A stretch of DNA of 64,000 bases. Source: Bacteroidota bacterium (GTDB lineage: Bacteria; Bacteroidota; Bacteroidia; J057; JADKCL01). A model generated the notes under the pieces. The model searched no databases, was not told where the DNA came from, and saw only the letters and a list, made by a program, of their open reading frames with translations. Within the stretch, counting starts at the first letter, position 1; every line of letters starts with the position of its first letter. The position numbers and the translations under genes were made by a program. Positions 1-9,400 of this stretch are shown here, one piece after another. The stretch spans positions 62,001-126,000 of the forward strand of contig JADKCL010000001.1 of NCBI GenBank assembly GCA_016718825.1. Direction: 5' to 3'.

Positions 1-853
1 CCCCGCCCGTGACAACAAGGGGCATGCTGCGCACCTGCAGGTCGCGCATAGCCACGGTGATGCGACTCACAACGTGGAGCACAAAGGTTTTCATGCGGTC
101 CGCGACCGGCGATTCGCTTTGGGAAATCAGCGGAAGAATGTGCGCAGTAAACCACTCCGTGCCCAGACTTTTGGGACCGGTTTGTTGGTACCAAGGCAGG
201 TTTTCCAAGGCATCGTACAAGGCGTAGTCCATTTGCCCGCTGCGTGCTGCTGCCCCGTCTTGGTCAAACGCTTGCGACGTTTCCAAGGCATTGGCGAGCC
301 AATTGAGGGCCATGTTGCAGGGCACCACGTCAAAGGCTTTGCCGCTGTAGCTCAGGTTGGCGATGCCGCCCAAGTTCAGGAAGAGCTTGTATTTCGGGAA
401 GAGGTGTCGCTCACCGAAGGGGACAAGCGGGGCGCCTTGGCCACCGAGTGCAACATCTTTGTTGCGGAAATTGGCCACCAAGGGACAGGGCAAGTAGGAG
501 GCGATCGTTTCGCCGTCCCCGATTTGGGCGGTGAAGTTCTTTTCCGGCTGATGGAAAATCGTTTGCCCGTGGCTTGCGACAAACTGCGGTTTCAGTTCGT
601 TGCGGTCGATGAACTCGCGCAACGTGCGCCCGAGCAGGTGCCCGTAATACACGTGGGTGCGGGCGAATGCGAGCGCATCTTGCGTGTCGAGGCAGCGCAA
701 GCGCGCGTACCATTGCTCGTCATAGCCGATGGTTTCGGCGGCTAGCAATTCAAACTTCCAAGCACCTTCATTCTCTGAAAACTCGCAATAGGCCAAGTCA
801 ATGCCATCGAGGGATGTACCAGACATGAGCCCGATGCCGGTGTAGCGTTTCAT
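1..853 (-). CDS. anmK: Anhydro-N-acetylmuramic acid kinase, 3' part outside the window
   Basis: AnmK phosphorylates and opens 1,6-anhydro-MurNAc in the cytoplasm during cell-wall recycling. Reading the reverse strand gives MKRYTGIGLMSGTSLDG at the N-terminus (the ATP-binding GxMSGTSxDG signature), SHGQT near residue 95, GGQGAPLVPFGE near 138-149 and NLGGIANLS near 160-168, all typical of the family. About 284 codons are visible of roughly 360 expected; the C-terminus lies beyond base 1. The start codon overlaps the stop of the upstream secreted-protein gene as ATGA, so the two are probably translationally coupled. The family call is firm; the role is from family knowledge. Confidence 0.93.
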   Translation of the reverse strand, partial: MKRYTGIGLMSGTSLDGIDLAYCEFSENEGAWKFELLAAETIGYDEQWYARLRCLDTQDALAFARTHVYYGHLLGRTLREFIDRNELKPQFVASHGQTIFHQPEKNFTAQIGDGETIASYLPCPLVANFRNKDVALGGQGAPLVPFGERHLFPKYKLFLNLGGIANLSYSGKAFDVVPCNMALNWLANALETSQAFDQDGAAARSGQMDYALYDALENLPWYQQTGPKSLGTEWFTAHILPLISQSESPVADRMKTFVLHVVSRITVAMRDLQVRSMPLVVTGG

Positions 854-2235
854 TTTTCGGGAGCCGGAACGAAGGCGTCATATTGATAAACCACTTCCTT
901 TTTGGAGCCTTTCTCCAGGGAAAACTTCCAAATCAGGGATTTGACGCCGGGTTCTTCGGGCTTTTCTTCGACTTTGGCTTTGTCGCTTGCGACCACTTCG
1001 CCCCGGATGTCGCGCTGCACCTGAATCTGCGCAAACTTTTGTCCAGCATTAAAAAGCAGAAGTTTGGCTTGGATGCTCACGCGGTTATAGCTCAATTCGC
1101 CGATTTGCTCGACTTTGTTGCTTTTTTTCACGATGGTTTCCAGCACGTTCACATGCACCATTTTCTCTTCGCCCAACAGCAATTCCAGTTGGCCGTTGGA
1201 GGGATTGGGAGTCAGTGGAATCTGCGCGATTTGGCGGTTGTTTTCGTCGAGCACATGGTAACTCTCGCATTGCAGGCCGGGGAGGGACGTGACATTAAAC
1301 CGAATGATATTCTGAACCGGAAAGCGGTGCAAGCCACCATCGGTCACCTGCGCATTCCATGGAATCGTGCATTGGTAAGCGGCAGTGTACTGCAATTCGG
1401 TTTCCTTGAGCGACATCGACTGCCGTTCGCCCTTTTTGATGCTGAGTTTACCCGCCGGCAAGACCTCCCCATTGAGATGACCTTCGGTCAAAATTTCGGA
1501 GGCACACAATTCGGCTTCAATATCATTCAGGTCTGCGAGGTCGTTTTGAATGACGGCTGTTTGTTGCAAGAGCACTTTTTCCGTTCCGATGATACGGATG
1601 CGGCCGACCGGAACCCAACTGATGCCTTTGTGAATGCTGAACATTTCCATCGGAACGTAAGGCAGGTCTTTGTCGATGCCCAGCTCCATGACCATGAAAG
1701 GCACCTTTTTAGGGCTTTGGAAATTGGCTTGGCCCAGGATGATGACTTGTTTGATCTCTGCGAATGGAATGAAGTACTGACTTTCATCCCCGCCTTTGAG
1801 CAGCAGCATGCCGCTTTCGGTATTGACGACCTTGGCTTCGCCGGTGACTTCGTCGACTTCCATCCCGGCATCGTAGACAATCGTGATGCGCTTGCCCATG
1901 TTGGCTTGCAAGACTTCTCCCCAGTTGCCAACGGAGAGCTTGCTCGGGATGCTGTCTTCGCGCAGTTTGAAATAGACAAGTTTGGTTTCCGAAGTGCCTG
2001 CAACCAAGTCGATCGTTTCCGGAACGAGACTCAAGCTCATCGGGATGTCGGCCTTTTGGTCTTTGAAATTCACAATGCCTTTGGAGGCAATCTGTGCAGC
2101 ATCCTCAAACAACGTGATTTTGAAGGGGCTAAATGTGGTTCCTTGGGCCTGCAGGGCATTTGCCCCGAAAACCAGCAGCATGGCCGCAAAGCAGCTAAGT
2201 CGGGTAAGCATCAGTCGCATCAATTGTTTTATCAT
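850..2235 (-). CDS. Secreted DUF4139-like protein
   Basis: About 461 residues beginning MIKQLMRLMLTRLSCF, followed by a hydrophobic stretch ending ANALQAQ, a normal signal peptide, so the product is exported. The body is beta-rich and has no enzyme motif I recognise. The C-terminal part (WKFSLEKGSKKEVVYQYD) resembles the end of DUF4139 (mucoidy-inhibitor-like) proteins; I infer that family with moderate confidence. The longer reading frame starting 29 codons upstream is rejected because it would add a non-signal leader and run across a TATCTTTG promoter box at 2267-2274. The gene ends in a 4-base ATGA overlap with anmK. Its role is unknown. Confidence 0.8.
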   Translation of the reverse strand: MIKQLMRLMLTRLSCFAAMLLVFGANALQAQGTTFSPFKITLFEDAAQIASKGIVNFKDQKADIPMSLSLVPETIDLVAGTSETKLVYFKLREDSIPSKLSVGNWGEVLQANMGKRITIVYDAGMEVDEVTGEAKVVNTESGMLLLKGGDESQYFIPFAEIKQVIILGQANFQSPKKVPFMVMELGIDKDLPYVPMEMFSIHKGISWVPVGRIRIIGTEKVLLQQTAVIQNDLADLNDIEAELCASEILTEGHLNGEVLPAGKLSIKKGERQSMSLKETELQYTAAYQCTIPWNAQVTDGGLHRFPVQNIIRFNVTSLPGLQCESYHVLDENNRQIAQIPLTPNPSNGQLELLLGEEKMVHVNVLETIVKKSNKVEQIGELSYNRVSIQAKLLLFNAGQKFAQIQVQRDIRGEVVASDKAKVEEKPEEPGVKSLIWKFSLEKGSKKEVVYQYDAFVPAPEK

Positions 2236-2266
2236 TGGCCCACCAAATACTGGGCTGACCTGAGGA

Positions 2267-2274
2267 CAAAGATA
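2267..2274 (-). promoter_or_regulatory. -7 box TATCTTTG for the DUF4139-like gene
   Basis: A perfect match on the minus strand to the Bacteroidota -7 consensus TAnnTTTG, 31 bases before the ATG. No clear -33 TTTG was seen. Position relative to the gene supports the start at 2235. Confidence 0.5.
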
Positions 2275-2371
2275 ATCAAATTCAGAAGTGTTGATCGCCG
2301 AACTCCCCCGAGAAAGCAACACAAAGAAGCAGGGTAGGCAGCGGGAGCTTTTTCCGCCTTCGAATGTACAA

Positions 2372-3472
2372 TCAACCCTGCGTCATCTTTTGTTCAGAGG
2401 GAGCAGGATTTTCTGACTTTTTAAAAAACCGGTCCTTGAGCTTCAAGAGTGGCTTTTCAATGTAGCGAAAGGAAAATATTGCCAAGATGAGGGAAAGCAG
2501 GCTGTACAATGGAAACTGAATGATCTCCCGGTGGTAATACAACGCGGACAATCGTCCCCATTCCTCAAATGGAATCTTGGACCAGATCGGCTCAAAGATG
2601 TATTTGGAAAAATAGAGACTGATGGGAAGGTGATAGAGATAAAGGCCGTATGAAATCGTACCAATGTAAACTACGCGCGGATTGGCCAAGAACTTACTGA
2701 GGAATTGAAGGCGAAAGTCATATTTGGATGCCTTCAGGATCAAATACAGGGAAATGAATGCCAGGCCGAGCGGCTTGATGGTGAGATCGGTCACCAGAAA
2801 TAGGCAAAGTAGTGCGATCATGGCGAGCTCAATGCCCAAGTTCTTAAAGAACCGGTCCGGCATCGTAAAATGCCGCACATAAATCGCTCCCAAGGAGCCA
2901 ATACCCAATGCAGGAATGCGGGACAGCAACCCCCCGTGATTGTAGGGACTGAGCGCGGGAAAGATCCCAAAAGCAAGTTGACAGAAGCCCAGGACCACGA
3001 TGCCGATCATCACTGCCATCAAAACACGCGGCAGGCGGCGAAGCAAAAGGACAATCACAGGCCAGAATAAGTAAAACTGCTCCTCTACACAGAGAGACCA
3101 CGTATGGTCCAATGATGAATGGGTGATGTGGTAATATTCGCTGGCATAGTTAAAGGTATAGGTGAGTGCAAAAAGGAGGAACTCATGGACGACAGGGTCG
3201 TGAAGGAGCCACAAAATAGCCAGCATCAGATAATAGATGGGAAAAATGCGCAAGGTCCGTCGGCCCATGAAATTCAGGTAGGCCTTGCCAAACGGAGTGT
3301 TTCCGGAGTCGAGCAAAATCGATGTGATGAGATAACCACTGATCACAAAAAACAATTCTACTCCGTAATAACCCGCGGAAATTCGATGGAAAAAGAAAGA
3401 AGCAAAATGGTCGCAAAAGACCAAGGTGATTGCTACAAAACGTAGGCCATCGATCCGTGCGCTGTATTTCAT
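2372..3472 (-). CDS. Acyltransferase 3 family membrane protein (OafA/YrhL-like)
   Basis: A 366-residue multispanning membrane protein with the acyltransferase-3 opening: ARIDGLRFVAITLVFCDHF places the family's R-x10-H active-site arrangement in the first helix, and FVISGYLIT follows in the second. Such enzymes transfer acetyl or other acyl groups to sugars of surface polysaccharide, lipid A or peptidoglycan on the outer face of the inner membrane. The acceptor cannot be told here. I start at ATG (MKYSARIDG) rather than a TTG two codons upstream. It stands alone, with no glycan-synthesis genes beside it. Confidence 0.88.
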   Translation of the reverse strand: MKYSARIDGLRFVAITLVFCDHFASFFFHRISAGYYGVELFFVISGYLITSILLDSGNTPFGKAYLNFMGRRTLRIFPIYYLMLAILWLLHDPVVHEFLLFALTYTFNYASEYYHITHSSLDHTWSLCVEEQFYLFWPVIVLLLRRLPRVLMAVMIGIVVLGFCQLAFGIFPALSPYNHGGLLSRIPALGIGSLGAIYVRHFTMPDRFFKNLGIELAMIALLCLFLVTDLTIKPLGLAFISLYLILKASKYDFRLQFLSKFLANPRVVYIGTISYGLYLYHLPISLYFSKYIFEPIWSKIPFEEWGRLSALYYHREIIQFPLYSLLSLILAIFSFRYIEKPLLKLKDRFFKKSENPAPSEQKMTQG

Positions 3473-3658
3473 TGGCAAGCGATGAGGAGTGGGTGCAATC
3501 CGCCTCTGTAATTCGGGTTAATGATATCAAAATCTATCAGCCAAGCCAAGCTAGCCTAAAACCGAGAGATTGCCATGGTGACGAAGGAAGTTTTTCTCCT
3601 AAATACCCAGGAAAGCCTAGAATGGCGGACGCAAACCCCAAAACGCGATGAAAGTAAA

Positions 3659-3694
3659 TTGGGCGGGCGCTCCATAAAGAAACGTCCCGCCCAA
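3659..3694 (-). terminator. Hairpin terminator after the first POT transporter
   Basis: Nine-base inverted repeat TTGGGCGGG/CCCGCCCAA with an 18-base loop, followed on the minus strand by a T-rich stretch (TTTACTTTC). It lies directly after the stop of the gene ending at 3713. Confidence 0.55.
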
Positions 3695-3712
3695 CTCCCC
3701 AAGAGGGTCAAA

Positions 3713-5392
3713 TTATTTCACATCGCCCATGAGCTTCTTGATCAAAGGAGAGAAGCCAATCAGAAGCAGTGCAGCGACAATTGCAATGATGCCGATGATC
3801 TTATACCCCTCGGTGTATTGATCGAGCTTATCAAGGTTGGTGAGGACTTTGGTTTTGTCTTCACTCGTTGCAAGTGCAGCTCCAATCAGACCTGCGCCGT
3901 ACTGTCCAAAGGCACTTGCCAAAAACCAAGTACCCATCATCACCCCGACAAGGCGGTGAGGAGACAGTTTAGTCATGATGGACAACCCGATCGGAGAAAG
4001 GCAAAGCTCACCGATGGTGACCGCCAGGTAGGCCAAGGCAAAGAAGGCCATTGGGGTATGTCCACTGTCATCGGCAAAAAACTTGCTGAAGTAGAAGACC
4101 AAAAAGCCGATTCCCAAGAAGAGGAAACCAAGGCCAAACTTTACGACCGTATTCGGCTCCTTGTTGCGCTTGTTCAGTGACAACCAGAGCAAGCCGACCA
4201 ACGGGCTGAAGATGATCACAAAAAGGGCGTTGATACTGTTGTTGACCGAGGTCATGTTGAAGCCATGGCTCTCCACGTTGCCATTAGCAAAGAAGTTGAG
4301 CGAGCCACCGCCTTGCTCAAAGAAGGACCAGAATGCTACGGAAAAGAAGATCAGGATCATTGCCGCAATCAACTTGCGTGCTTCCGACTTCGGTGAACGC
4401 GAAATGGCAAACCCGAGATAGCCAACGGTACCCAGTGCGGCAAGCATCATGATGACGTCGCTGAATTCCAGGGTTTTGGGTGATCCGTCAACATTCAGGC
4501 CCGCGATGAATGAAATGTTGATTGTGACAGGGTAGTAGATCAGCAAGAAAAACAGCGGAATCATGAGCAGGGTAAGCCCCTGAATCAGATAACCGTAAGG
4601 AATGCCGGCTGTCTTTTGCTCCAACCGCATGGGGTTGGGAGGGGTGCCGATCGGTCCAAGTGATTTCTGGGTGAAGATGAAAAGGCCCAAACCCATCAGC
4701 ATGAAAACGCCTGCCAAGCCAAAGCCCAAGGACCATGAATAGGACGTGCCGATCCACGCGATCGTAAGCCCGCTCAAGAACGCACCAATGTTGATTCCTG
4801 AATAAAACAGCGAAAATCCAGCGTCTCTTCGTGGATCGCCTGATCGGTACAGGGCCCCGACCATCGTGGATATATTGGGTTTAAAAAACCCGTTTCCGAC
4901 GATCAGGATACTCACCCCGGCGTAGAAGCTGAAGGCCCCCGGAATCGCCATGATAAATGTACCGATGGCCATCAGGGTGCCTCCCCAGAAGATGGAGCGT
5001 CGGAAGCCAAACAACTTGTCAGCAAAAAGGCCGCCGATAAACGCCATGGCATAGATAAAGGCGTTGATCATGCCATACCGCTTATTGGAGATGGCCTCGG
5101 CAGCATCTCGATCGGTCTGCAAGGAGGTTTCGATGTACCACTTCGGGTGGTTGATGTCGAGCACTTCCCCGTTTTCCGCCTTGAAATCAGCAATCTTCTT
5201 CTGGATTACATCAGCAGGTGCCGGATTGTAAACCGTGGAAAGAATCAAGTGGGAAATATAAAGGCCAAGCAAGGCGCGCATTCCGTAGAATGTGAAACGC
5301 TCCCACATCTCAACCAAAAACAGGTACCACAGCTGTTTGGGATACTTGCCTTTAAAATTCTGAATTTCCTCGACCGTCGTAGGACTGTACAT
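3713..5392 (-). CDS. POT/PTR2-family proton-coupled oligopeptide transporter
   Basis: 559 residues, an inner-membrane MFS protein importing di- and tripeptides with protons. The N-terminus has the family ExxER motif (EMWERFTFYGM near residues 28-38) needed for proton coupling, followed by GGLFADKLFG and the PTR2 signature GNGFFKPNIS and FYSGINIGAF. About 14 hydrophobic segments can be counted, and the length fits. A charged, non-hydrophobic insert near residues 65-95 between the first helices is longer than in E. coli DtpA. A second paralogue lies immediately upstream, separated by its own terminator, so the two are probably transcribed independently. Confidence 0.92.
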   Translation of the reverse strand: MYSPTTVEEIQNFKGKYPKQLWYLFLVEMWERFTFYGMRALLGLYISHLILSTVYNPAPADVIQKKIADFKAENGEVLDINHPKWYIETSLQTDRDAAEAISNKRYGMINAFIYAMAFIGGLFADKLFGFRRSIFWGGTLMAIGTFIMAIPGAFSFYAGVSILIVGNGFFKPNISTMVGALYRSGDPRRDAGFSLFYSGINIGAFLSGLTIAWIGTSYSWSLGFGLAGVFMLMGLGLFIFTQKSLGPIGTPPNPMRLEQKTAGIPYGYLIQGLTLLMIPLFFLLIYYPVTINISFIAGLNVDGSPKTLEFSDVIMMLAALGTVGYLGFAISRSPKSEARKLIAAMILIFFSVAFWSFFEQGGGSLNFFANGNVESHGFNMTSVNNSINALFVIIFSPLVGLLWLSLNKRNKEPNTVVKFGLGFLFLGIGFLVFYFSKFFADDSGHTPMAFFALAYLAVTIGELCLSPIGLSIMTKLSPHRLVGVMMGTWFLASAFGQYGAGLIGAALATSEDKTKVLTNLDKLDQYTEGYKIIGIIAIVAALLLIGFSPLIKKLMGDVK

Positions 5393-5426
5393 ATTTCAAT
5401 CAGATAGGTAATGGGTATAAAAAGGA

Positions 5427-5453
5427 TGGAGCTAGAGTTTCACCCTAGCTCCA
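5427..5453 (-). terminator. Intrinsic terminator between the two POT genes
   Basis: Nine-base perfect stem TGGAGCTAG/CTAGCTCCA with a nine-base loop, followed on the minus strand by TCCTTTTTAT. It lies just past the stop of the upstream transporter and separates the two transporters into different transcription units. Confidence 0.75.
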
Positions 5454-5466
5454 CCGCAAATTGTCA

Positions 5467-7272
5467 TCAATGAATATTCTTCTCCTTCATGACCCGGTTC
5501 AAGAACCCGAGCATCAAGAAAAGCAGCAAGGCAGCCAACAACACGAGACCGCAGTTCATCAGGAAGAAATTGCCTTTGTCTTCAAAACCCTCCCAGAGGC
5601 TGGAGAGCGTTCCTGCCAACTTATTGCCCACTGCAGTACTGAGGAAGAAGCCACCCATCATGAGGGCTGTGATACGTGGAGGACTGAGCTTGCTCACGAG
5701 TGACAGGCCCATAGGAGAGAGGCAAAGTTCGCCGACGGTGATGACCGCGTAGGCGCCGACCAACCACATGCTGCTGGCTTTGTCGCCGTGCATGTCCGTG
5801 GCCTTGACCGCAAAGTACATGACCAACGTGCTGAGTGCAGTAATCACCAAACCGATGAAAATTTTGGTGGGTGTACTTGGTTCCCTATTTCTCCTACGCA
5901 GGAATCCGAAGAATCCAACGACAAGCGGCGTCAAGAGAACCACCCAGAACGGGTTGATCGATTGAAATAGCTCCGTGCTCACCAACAAAAGATCAGAATT
6001 TTTTGCCGGTCTTTTGGCTTCAGGCAGGTTTTCGAAATACTTTCGAGACTTCTCTCGCACATTCAGCTCCGAGCCTACCGCCTTGACCTGATCCTTGTAG
6101 GCCTGCTTTGCGATTGGATCGGTGGAAGTATCAACAAGTTTCTGAAATGAATCTTGACGTGCAGAAAGGCTTGAAGTCAGTCCGCCGAACCTCGCATCAT
6201 CCCATTTGTCATAGATCGACTCATGGTAATTGGTGGTTTGTGCCAAGCCCAAGGTATTCATTGGCTTGGAAAGCCAAGTGGGCATCGCACGGTCAGAATG
6301 GTCTTCAGCCCAAGTTGTGAGCGCATCACCGTTTTGGTGGAAAACAGCCCAGAAAATAACGATACATGCATACACAGACAAAAGTGCACCGATGGGGCGC
6401 TTGTCTTCCGCATTCGCAGTGAAGAGCATGTAAAGGAAAAATCCGATGACTGGAACGCAACCAAAAAGGAAGGCATCAGTAGTGTCAGAGACGATCAAAT
6501 AGCCAGTCGGATTTTCTGGAGTGGTTACCCCTTTGAAAAAGTAACCGATCACACCAAAGGCAAACATCGGCAGCAACACGGTCGCAAAGATTTTCCAAAG
6601 TGCCATGTCGCCAGGCTTCGTGGGCTTGATGACGTCGGCTTCCTTGACATGCTTGGTTCCGACGATGAAGATCACCAGGCCGATCAACATACCGATACCT
6701 GCGGCTGCAAAAGCATGGCCCCATCCATAGTTGATACGCATGTAGGCAGCAACAAAATTGCAAATGAACGCACCGACGTTGATGCCCATGTAGAAAATGT
6801 TGAAGCCAGCATCTTTGTTGGCACGGTAGAGATCGTTGTTGTAAAGGTTGCCAACCAGTGTGGAGATGTTGGGCTTGAAGAAGCCATTGCCCACAATGAT
6901 CAGCAGCAACGAAATGTAGAAAATCGTTTCGTTGTGAAAGGAGAGACCAAAATAACCCGCAGACATCAGCAGGCCACCAATAATGATGGATAAGCGATAT
7001 CCCAATAGGCGGTCAGCCAAAAGTCCACCGATAAACGGCGTCAGGTAAACCAAGCCGATATATGTGCCATAGATGTCGGATTTTGCAGCCGCGCTGAAGC
7101 CCATCCCGCCATTCTCCCAACTATCCCGCATGAAGAGTGCAAAAATGCCGAGCATCAGGTAGTAGCCAAACCGCTCCCACATCTCTGTGAGAAACAAAAT
7201 CCAAAGACCTTTGGGATGTTTGGGTCCGACGCTTGCGCCAGCCGCAGCGCCTTTACTCATGTTTACAGCCAT
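5467..7272 (-). CDS. POT/PTR2-family peptide transporter, second paralogue
   Basis: 601 residues, same family as the downstream gene: EMWERFGYYLM near residue 31, GGLLADRLLG, GNGFFKPNISTLVG and FYMGINVGAF. It differs from its neighbour by a soluble insert of roughly 100 residues (about 330-430: TWAEDHSDRAMPTW, then DKWDDARFGGLTSSL and a charged helical stretch) between transmembrane helices, giving a longer protein. Such loops occur in other Bacteroidota and eukaryotic peptide transporters. The start ATG is followed four codons later by another possible ATG (MSKGAAAG). Divergence of the two paralogues suggests different peptide preference, but this is inference. Confidence 0.92.
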   Translation of the reverse strand: MAVNMSKGAAAGASVGPKHPKGLWILFLTEMWERFGYYLMLGIFALFMRDSWENGGMGFSAAAKSDIYGTYIGLVYLTPFIGGLLADRLLGYRLSIIIGGLLMSAGYFGLSFHNETIFYISLLLIIVGNGFFKPNISTLVGNLYNNDLYRANKDAGFNIFYMGINVGAFICNFVAAYMRINYGWGHAFAAAGIGMLIGLVIFIVGTKHVKEADVIKPTKPGDMALWKIFATVLLPMFAFGVIGYFFKGVTTPENPTGYLIVSDTTDAFLFGCVPVIGFFLYMLFTANAEDKRPIGALLSVYACIVIFWAVFHQNGDALTTWAEDHSDRAMPTWLSKPMNTLGLAQTTNYHESIYDKWDDARFGGLTSSLSARQDSFQKLVDTSTDPIAKQAYKDQVKAVGSELNVREKSRKYFENLPEAKRPAKNSDLLLVSTELFQSINPFWVVLLTPLVVGFFGFLRRRNREPSTPTKIFIGLVITALSTLVMYFAVKATDMHGDKASSMWLVGAYAVITVGELCLSPMGLSLVSKLSPPRITALMMGGFFLSTAVGNKLAGTLSSLWEGFEDKGNFFLMNCGLVLLAALLLFLMLGFLNRVMKEKNIH

Positions 7273-7566
7273 GTGATACTATTGTTGCAGTATGTGAATT
7301 TTGAATTACAACATCCCAAAATAAGCAAGCCCACGGGCATTCCCAAAATTATTCCCGTCAAAAAGCAATGGACTTTCATTGTCTCGAGGCGGCCGAGGGT
7401 TGGCAAAATGGAGCAATTCACTGGACAAAGCCCTCCACGCGCGCATCAAGCGGTTCATATTCATGGTGAAACGATTCCAAAAAGGCTTTTGTCGTGACGC
7501 AGCACGGGCGTTATTTTTTCCTAATTTGGCAGCCTCAATGGTAATCGGTAGCAGCGAAGCGCGCAC

Positions 7567-8271
7567 ATGAATTTTCTCGCCCATTATTTTCTCGACAAGG
7601 ATCACCCAAGTGCGCACTTCATCTTGGGGGCTGCAACACCTGACTTGCTGTCCATTTACAATTCCGGGTTGCGGATCAAGGCAGGGCAGGTCGACCACCT
7701 GAATGCAGATGCCCAAGCCCATGCAGAGCCGCATTTTCTCGAAGGGCTCGCTAGGCATTTTCATGCCGACCGCGTTTTTCACTCTTCGCCGCTGTTTAGC
7801 GCGGAGACACATGAATTTTCAAAACTCCTTGGAGAACGATTTGCCGATCAGGATGTGCCCCGCAAATATTTCATCGCCCACATCCTCCTGGAACTGTTGA
7901 TGGACAAAGTGCTGATCTTGCACGATGCCGATCTGCTGCCGAGTTACTATCGCCATTTCGAATCCTTGGCGCCGTTTGAGGATGTGCGCAGGGCGACTGA
8001 AGCCGTTGCTGCGCACCCCTTGCCCAACTACGAAGCGTTTTTACAGAAATTCGTGGAGAACAAATACCTCTACCACTATACCGAAAACGACCATTTGATT
8101 TACATCCTGCGACGCCTGCTCAGGCGCGTAGGCATTGAACACAGCGGGTTTTTGGATGATCCGAGGTTTTCCGAATTGATGGATGTCTTCGAAGCGCGGA
8201 TCGAAACCTACTACCCGCAATTCTTCGACGAAATCCGTACCACCAATTCCAAATCCACCCCGGGAATGTAA
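7567..8271 (+). CDS. Acyl-carrier-protein phosphodiesterase-like protein (AcpH/DUF479)
   Basis: 234 residues beginning MNFLAHYFLD, the typical opening of the AcpH/DUF479 family, which hydrolyses the phosphopantetheine from acyl carrier protein. The pattern continues with GAATPDLL and with conserved histidines (KAGQVDHLNADAQAHAEPHF, then GLARHFHADRVFHSS), matching an HD-like metal-binding all-helical fold. The 294 bases upstream hold no gene and no clear promoter. The family assignment is good; activity as an ACP hydrolase in Bacteroidota is from family knowledge only. Confidence 0.85.
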   Translation: MNFLAHYFLDKDHPSAHFILGAATPDLLSIYNSGLRIKAGQVDHLNADAQAHAEPHFLEGLARHFHADRVFHSSPLFSAETHEFSKLLGERFADQDVPRKYFIAHILLELLMDKVLILHDADLLPSYYRHFESLAPFEDVRRATEAVAAHPLPNYEAFLQKFVENKYLYHYTENDHLIYILRRLLRRVGIEHSGFLDDPRFSELMDVFEARIETYYPQFFDEIRTTNSKSTPGM

Positions 8272-8272
8272 T

Positions 8273-8390
8273 AGCGTCGTTGGCGCTACCCAGAACAAGG
8301 TGTGGGCGCCAATGACGCTGAAACCCTCAATCCAATAGCTTGGCAGGCGTCATTGTCACTACCCAGTACACGGTGTGAGCGCCAAAGACC
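8273..8390. repeat. Two tandem copies of a long-stem hairpin element
   Basis: Copy 1 (8273-8319) is a 14-base stem (AGCGTCGTTGGCGC against GCGCCAATGACGCT, one G-T pair) around a 19-base loop. Copy 2 (8346-8390) has the same layout with a decayed stem. The loops agree at 16 of 19 positions. The pair fills the gap between two convergent genes and may act as a bidirectional terminator, or be a dispersed repeat like REP/BIME elements. Confidence 0.7.
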
Positions 8391-9389
8391 CTAAAAATCG
8401 AAGGGATGGGTATTGTCTCCCATTCGTTCTTCCACCTCGCGGAGTTCCAAATCGAGATCTACCAAACCGCGCAAAGCGTCGATGCGACCATGTAGTTTCT
8501 TGAGAAAGCCGAGATGTGCTTCGCTGTTGGGTTCGAAAGGCCGATGGGCCAAGTCGCGGTAGACACCGTCCAATTCGGCATTGACCGCGCGGGCCTTGTC
8601 ACTGAGCCAAGATGTGGCAAACTTTTCCCAGACGTAGTCTTCGGCCATCTCGTTGGGATGCGAGAGGTCGCGCCCGTAAAAGCGGTAGTCGCGGAGGTCG
8701 TCCATCAACAATTCGAAGGCAGGGAAATAACTCACCCGCTCAAAGTCGGCGCAAAGTTCGTCGCAGAGTGCCCGCAAAACCGCCTTGCTGCCGCCATTTT
8801 CGACCAATCCTGAACGTAGATGCCGCACCGGACTCACGGTGAGCAGCACTTGCACTTTGGGATTCGCTGCAAAAAGTTGATTCAGAAACCCTTCGAATGC
8901 CAGCCGGAGTTCTCCGACACGGCTCAAGCGACTTGTAAAACGCTGCTGCGGCAGCTTGTGGCAATTGGCAACAATCCGGCCCGATTCCACATCTTCAAAA
9001 CCGATGGCCGAACCCAACGTGAGGATCAGCACATCCGCCTTGCGCAAAGCCATGCCTGTGACTTGCAAGGCTGCATGGATCTGATCCTGCAAAAAACGTT
9101 TGTCTTGGTGGCTCAACTGCGAATGAAAAGCGAGGCTGCGCCATTTTCCCTCGTGTTGGAAGAGCTCTGAGGAATAGGCATCCTTGCCCGACAAGGCAAC
9201 CTCCAACGGCGCAATCAGCGGGAGGGGATGGAAAATGATGCCGAATGGATTTTGCAGCAACCGGAATTTGTAATGCCGCAAGCGGTCACCCATGCGTTCT
9301 GCAAAGCAGGAGCCGACCGAGACAATGGAGGAACCATGATGCAGCGGCTCAGCCGCCGCCTTTGGGAATATTTCCGTGCGGAACTCCAT
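8391..9389 (-). CDS. GSCFA-domain protein
   Basis: 332 residues with the diagnostic motif VGSCFAERMG at about residues 25-34, the nucleophile region of this SGNH-hydrolase-like family common in Bacteroidota. Later blocks (LILTLGSAIGFE, VLLTVSPVRHLRSG, YRFYGRDLSHPNEMAEDYVWEKF) also match the family, with a conserved SHPN histidine late in the protein. A hydrolase or esterase role is plausible but unproven. I use the ATG giving MEFRTEIFPK; the 60 codons upstream in the same frame overlap the end of dedA and have no family features. It follows dedA by 11 bases, suggesting one transcript. Confidence 0.86.
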   Translation of the reverse strand: MEFRTEIFPKAAAEPLHHGSSIVSVGSCFAERMGDRLRHYKFRLLQNPFGIIFHPLPLIAPLEVALSGKDAYSSELFQHEGKWRSLAFHSQLSHQDKRFLQDQIHAALQVTGMALRKADVLILTLGSAIGFEDVESGRIVANCHKLPQQRFTSRLSRVGELRLAFEGFLNQLFAANPKVQVLLTVSPVRHLRSGLVENGGSKAVLRALCDELCADFERVSYFPAFELLMDDLRDYRFYGRDLSHPNEMAEDYVWEKFATSWLSDKARAVNAELDGVYRDLAHRPFEPNSEAHLGFLKKLHGRIDALRGLVDLDLELREVEERMGDNTHPFDF

Positions 9390-9400
9390 GCCGGAATGGA

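Noticed and set aside
883..2337. 484-codon open frame on the plus strand
   Set aside because: Lies antisense to the secreted DUF4139-like gene; composition is a mirror of it and no domain is visible.
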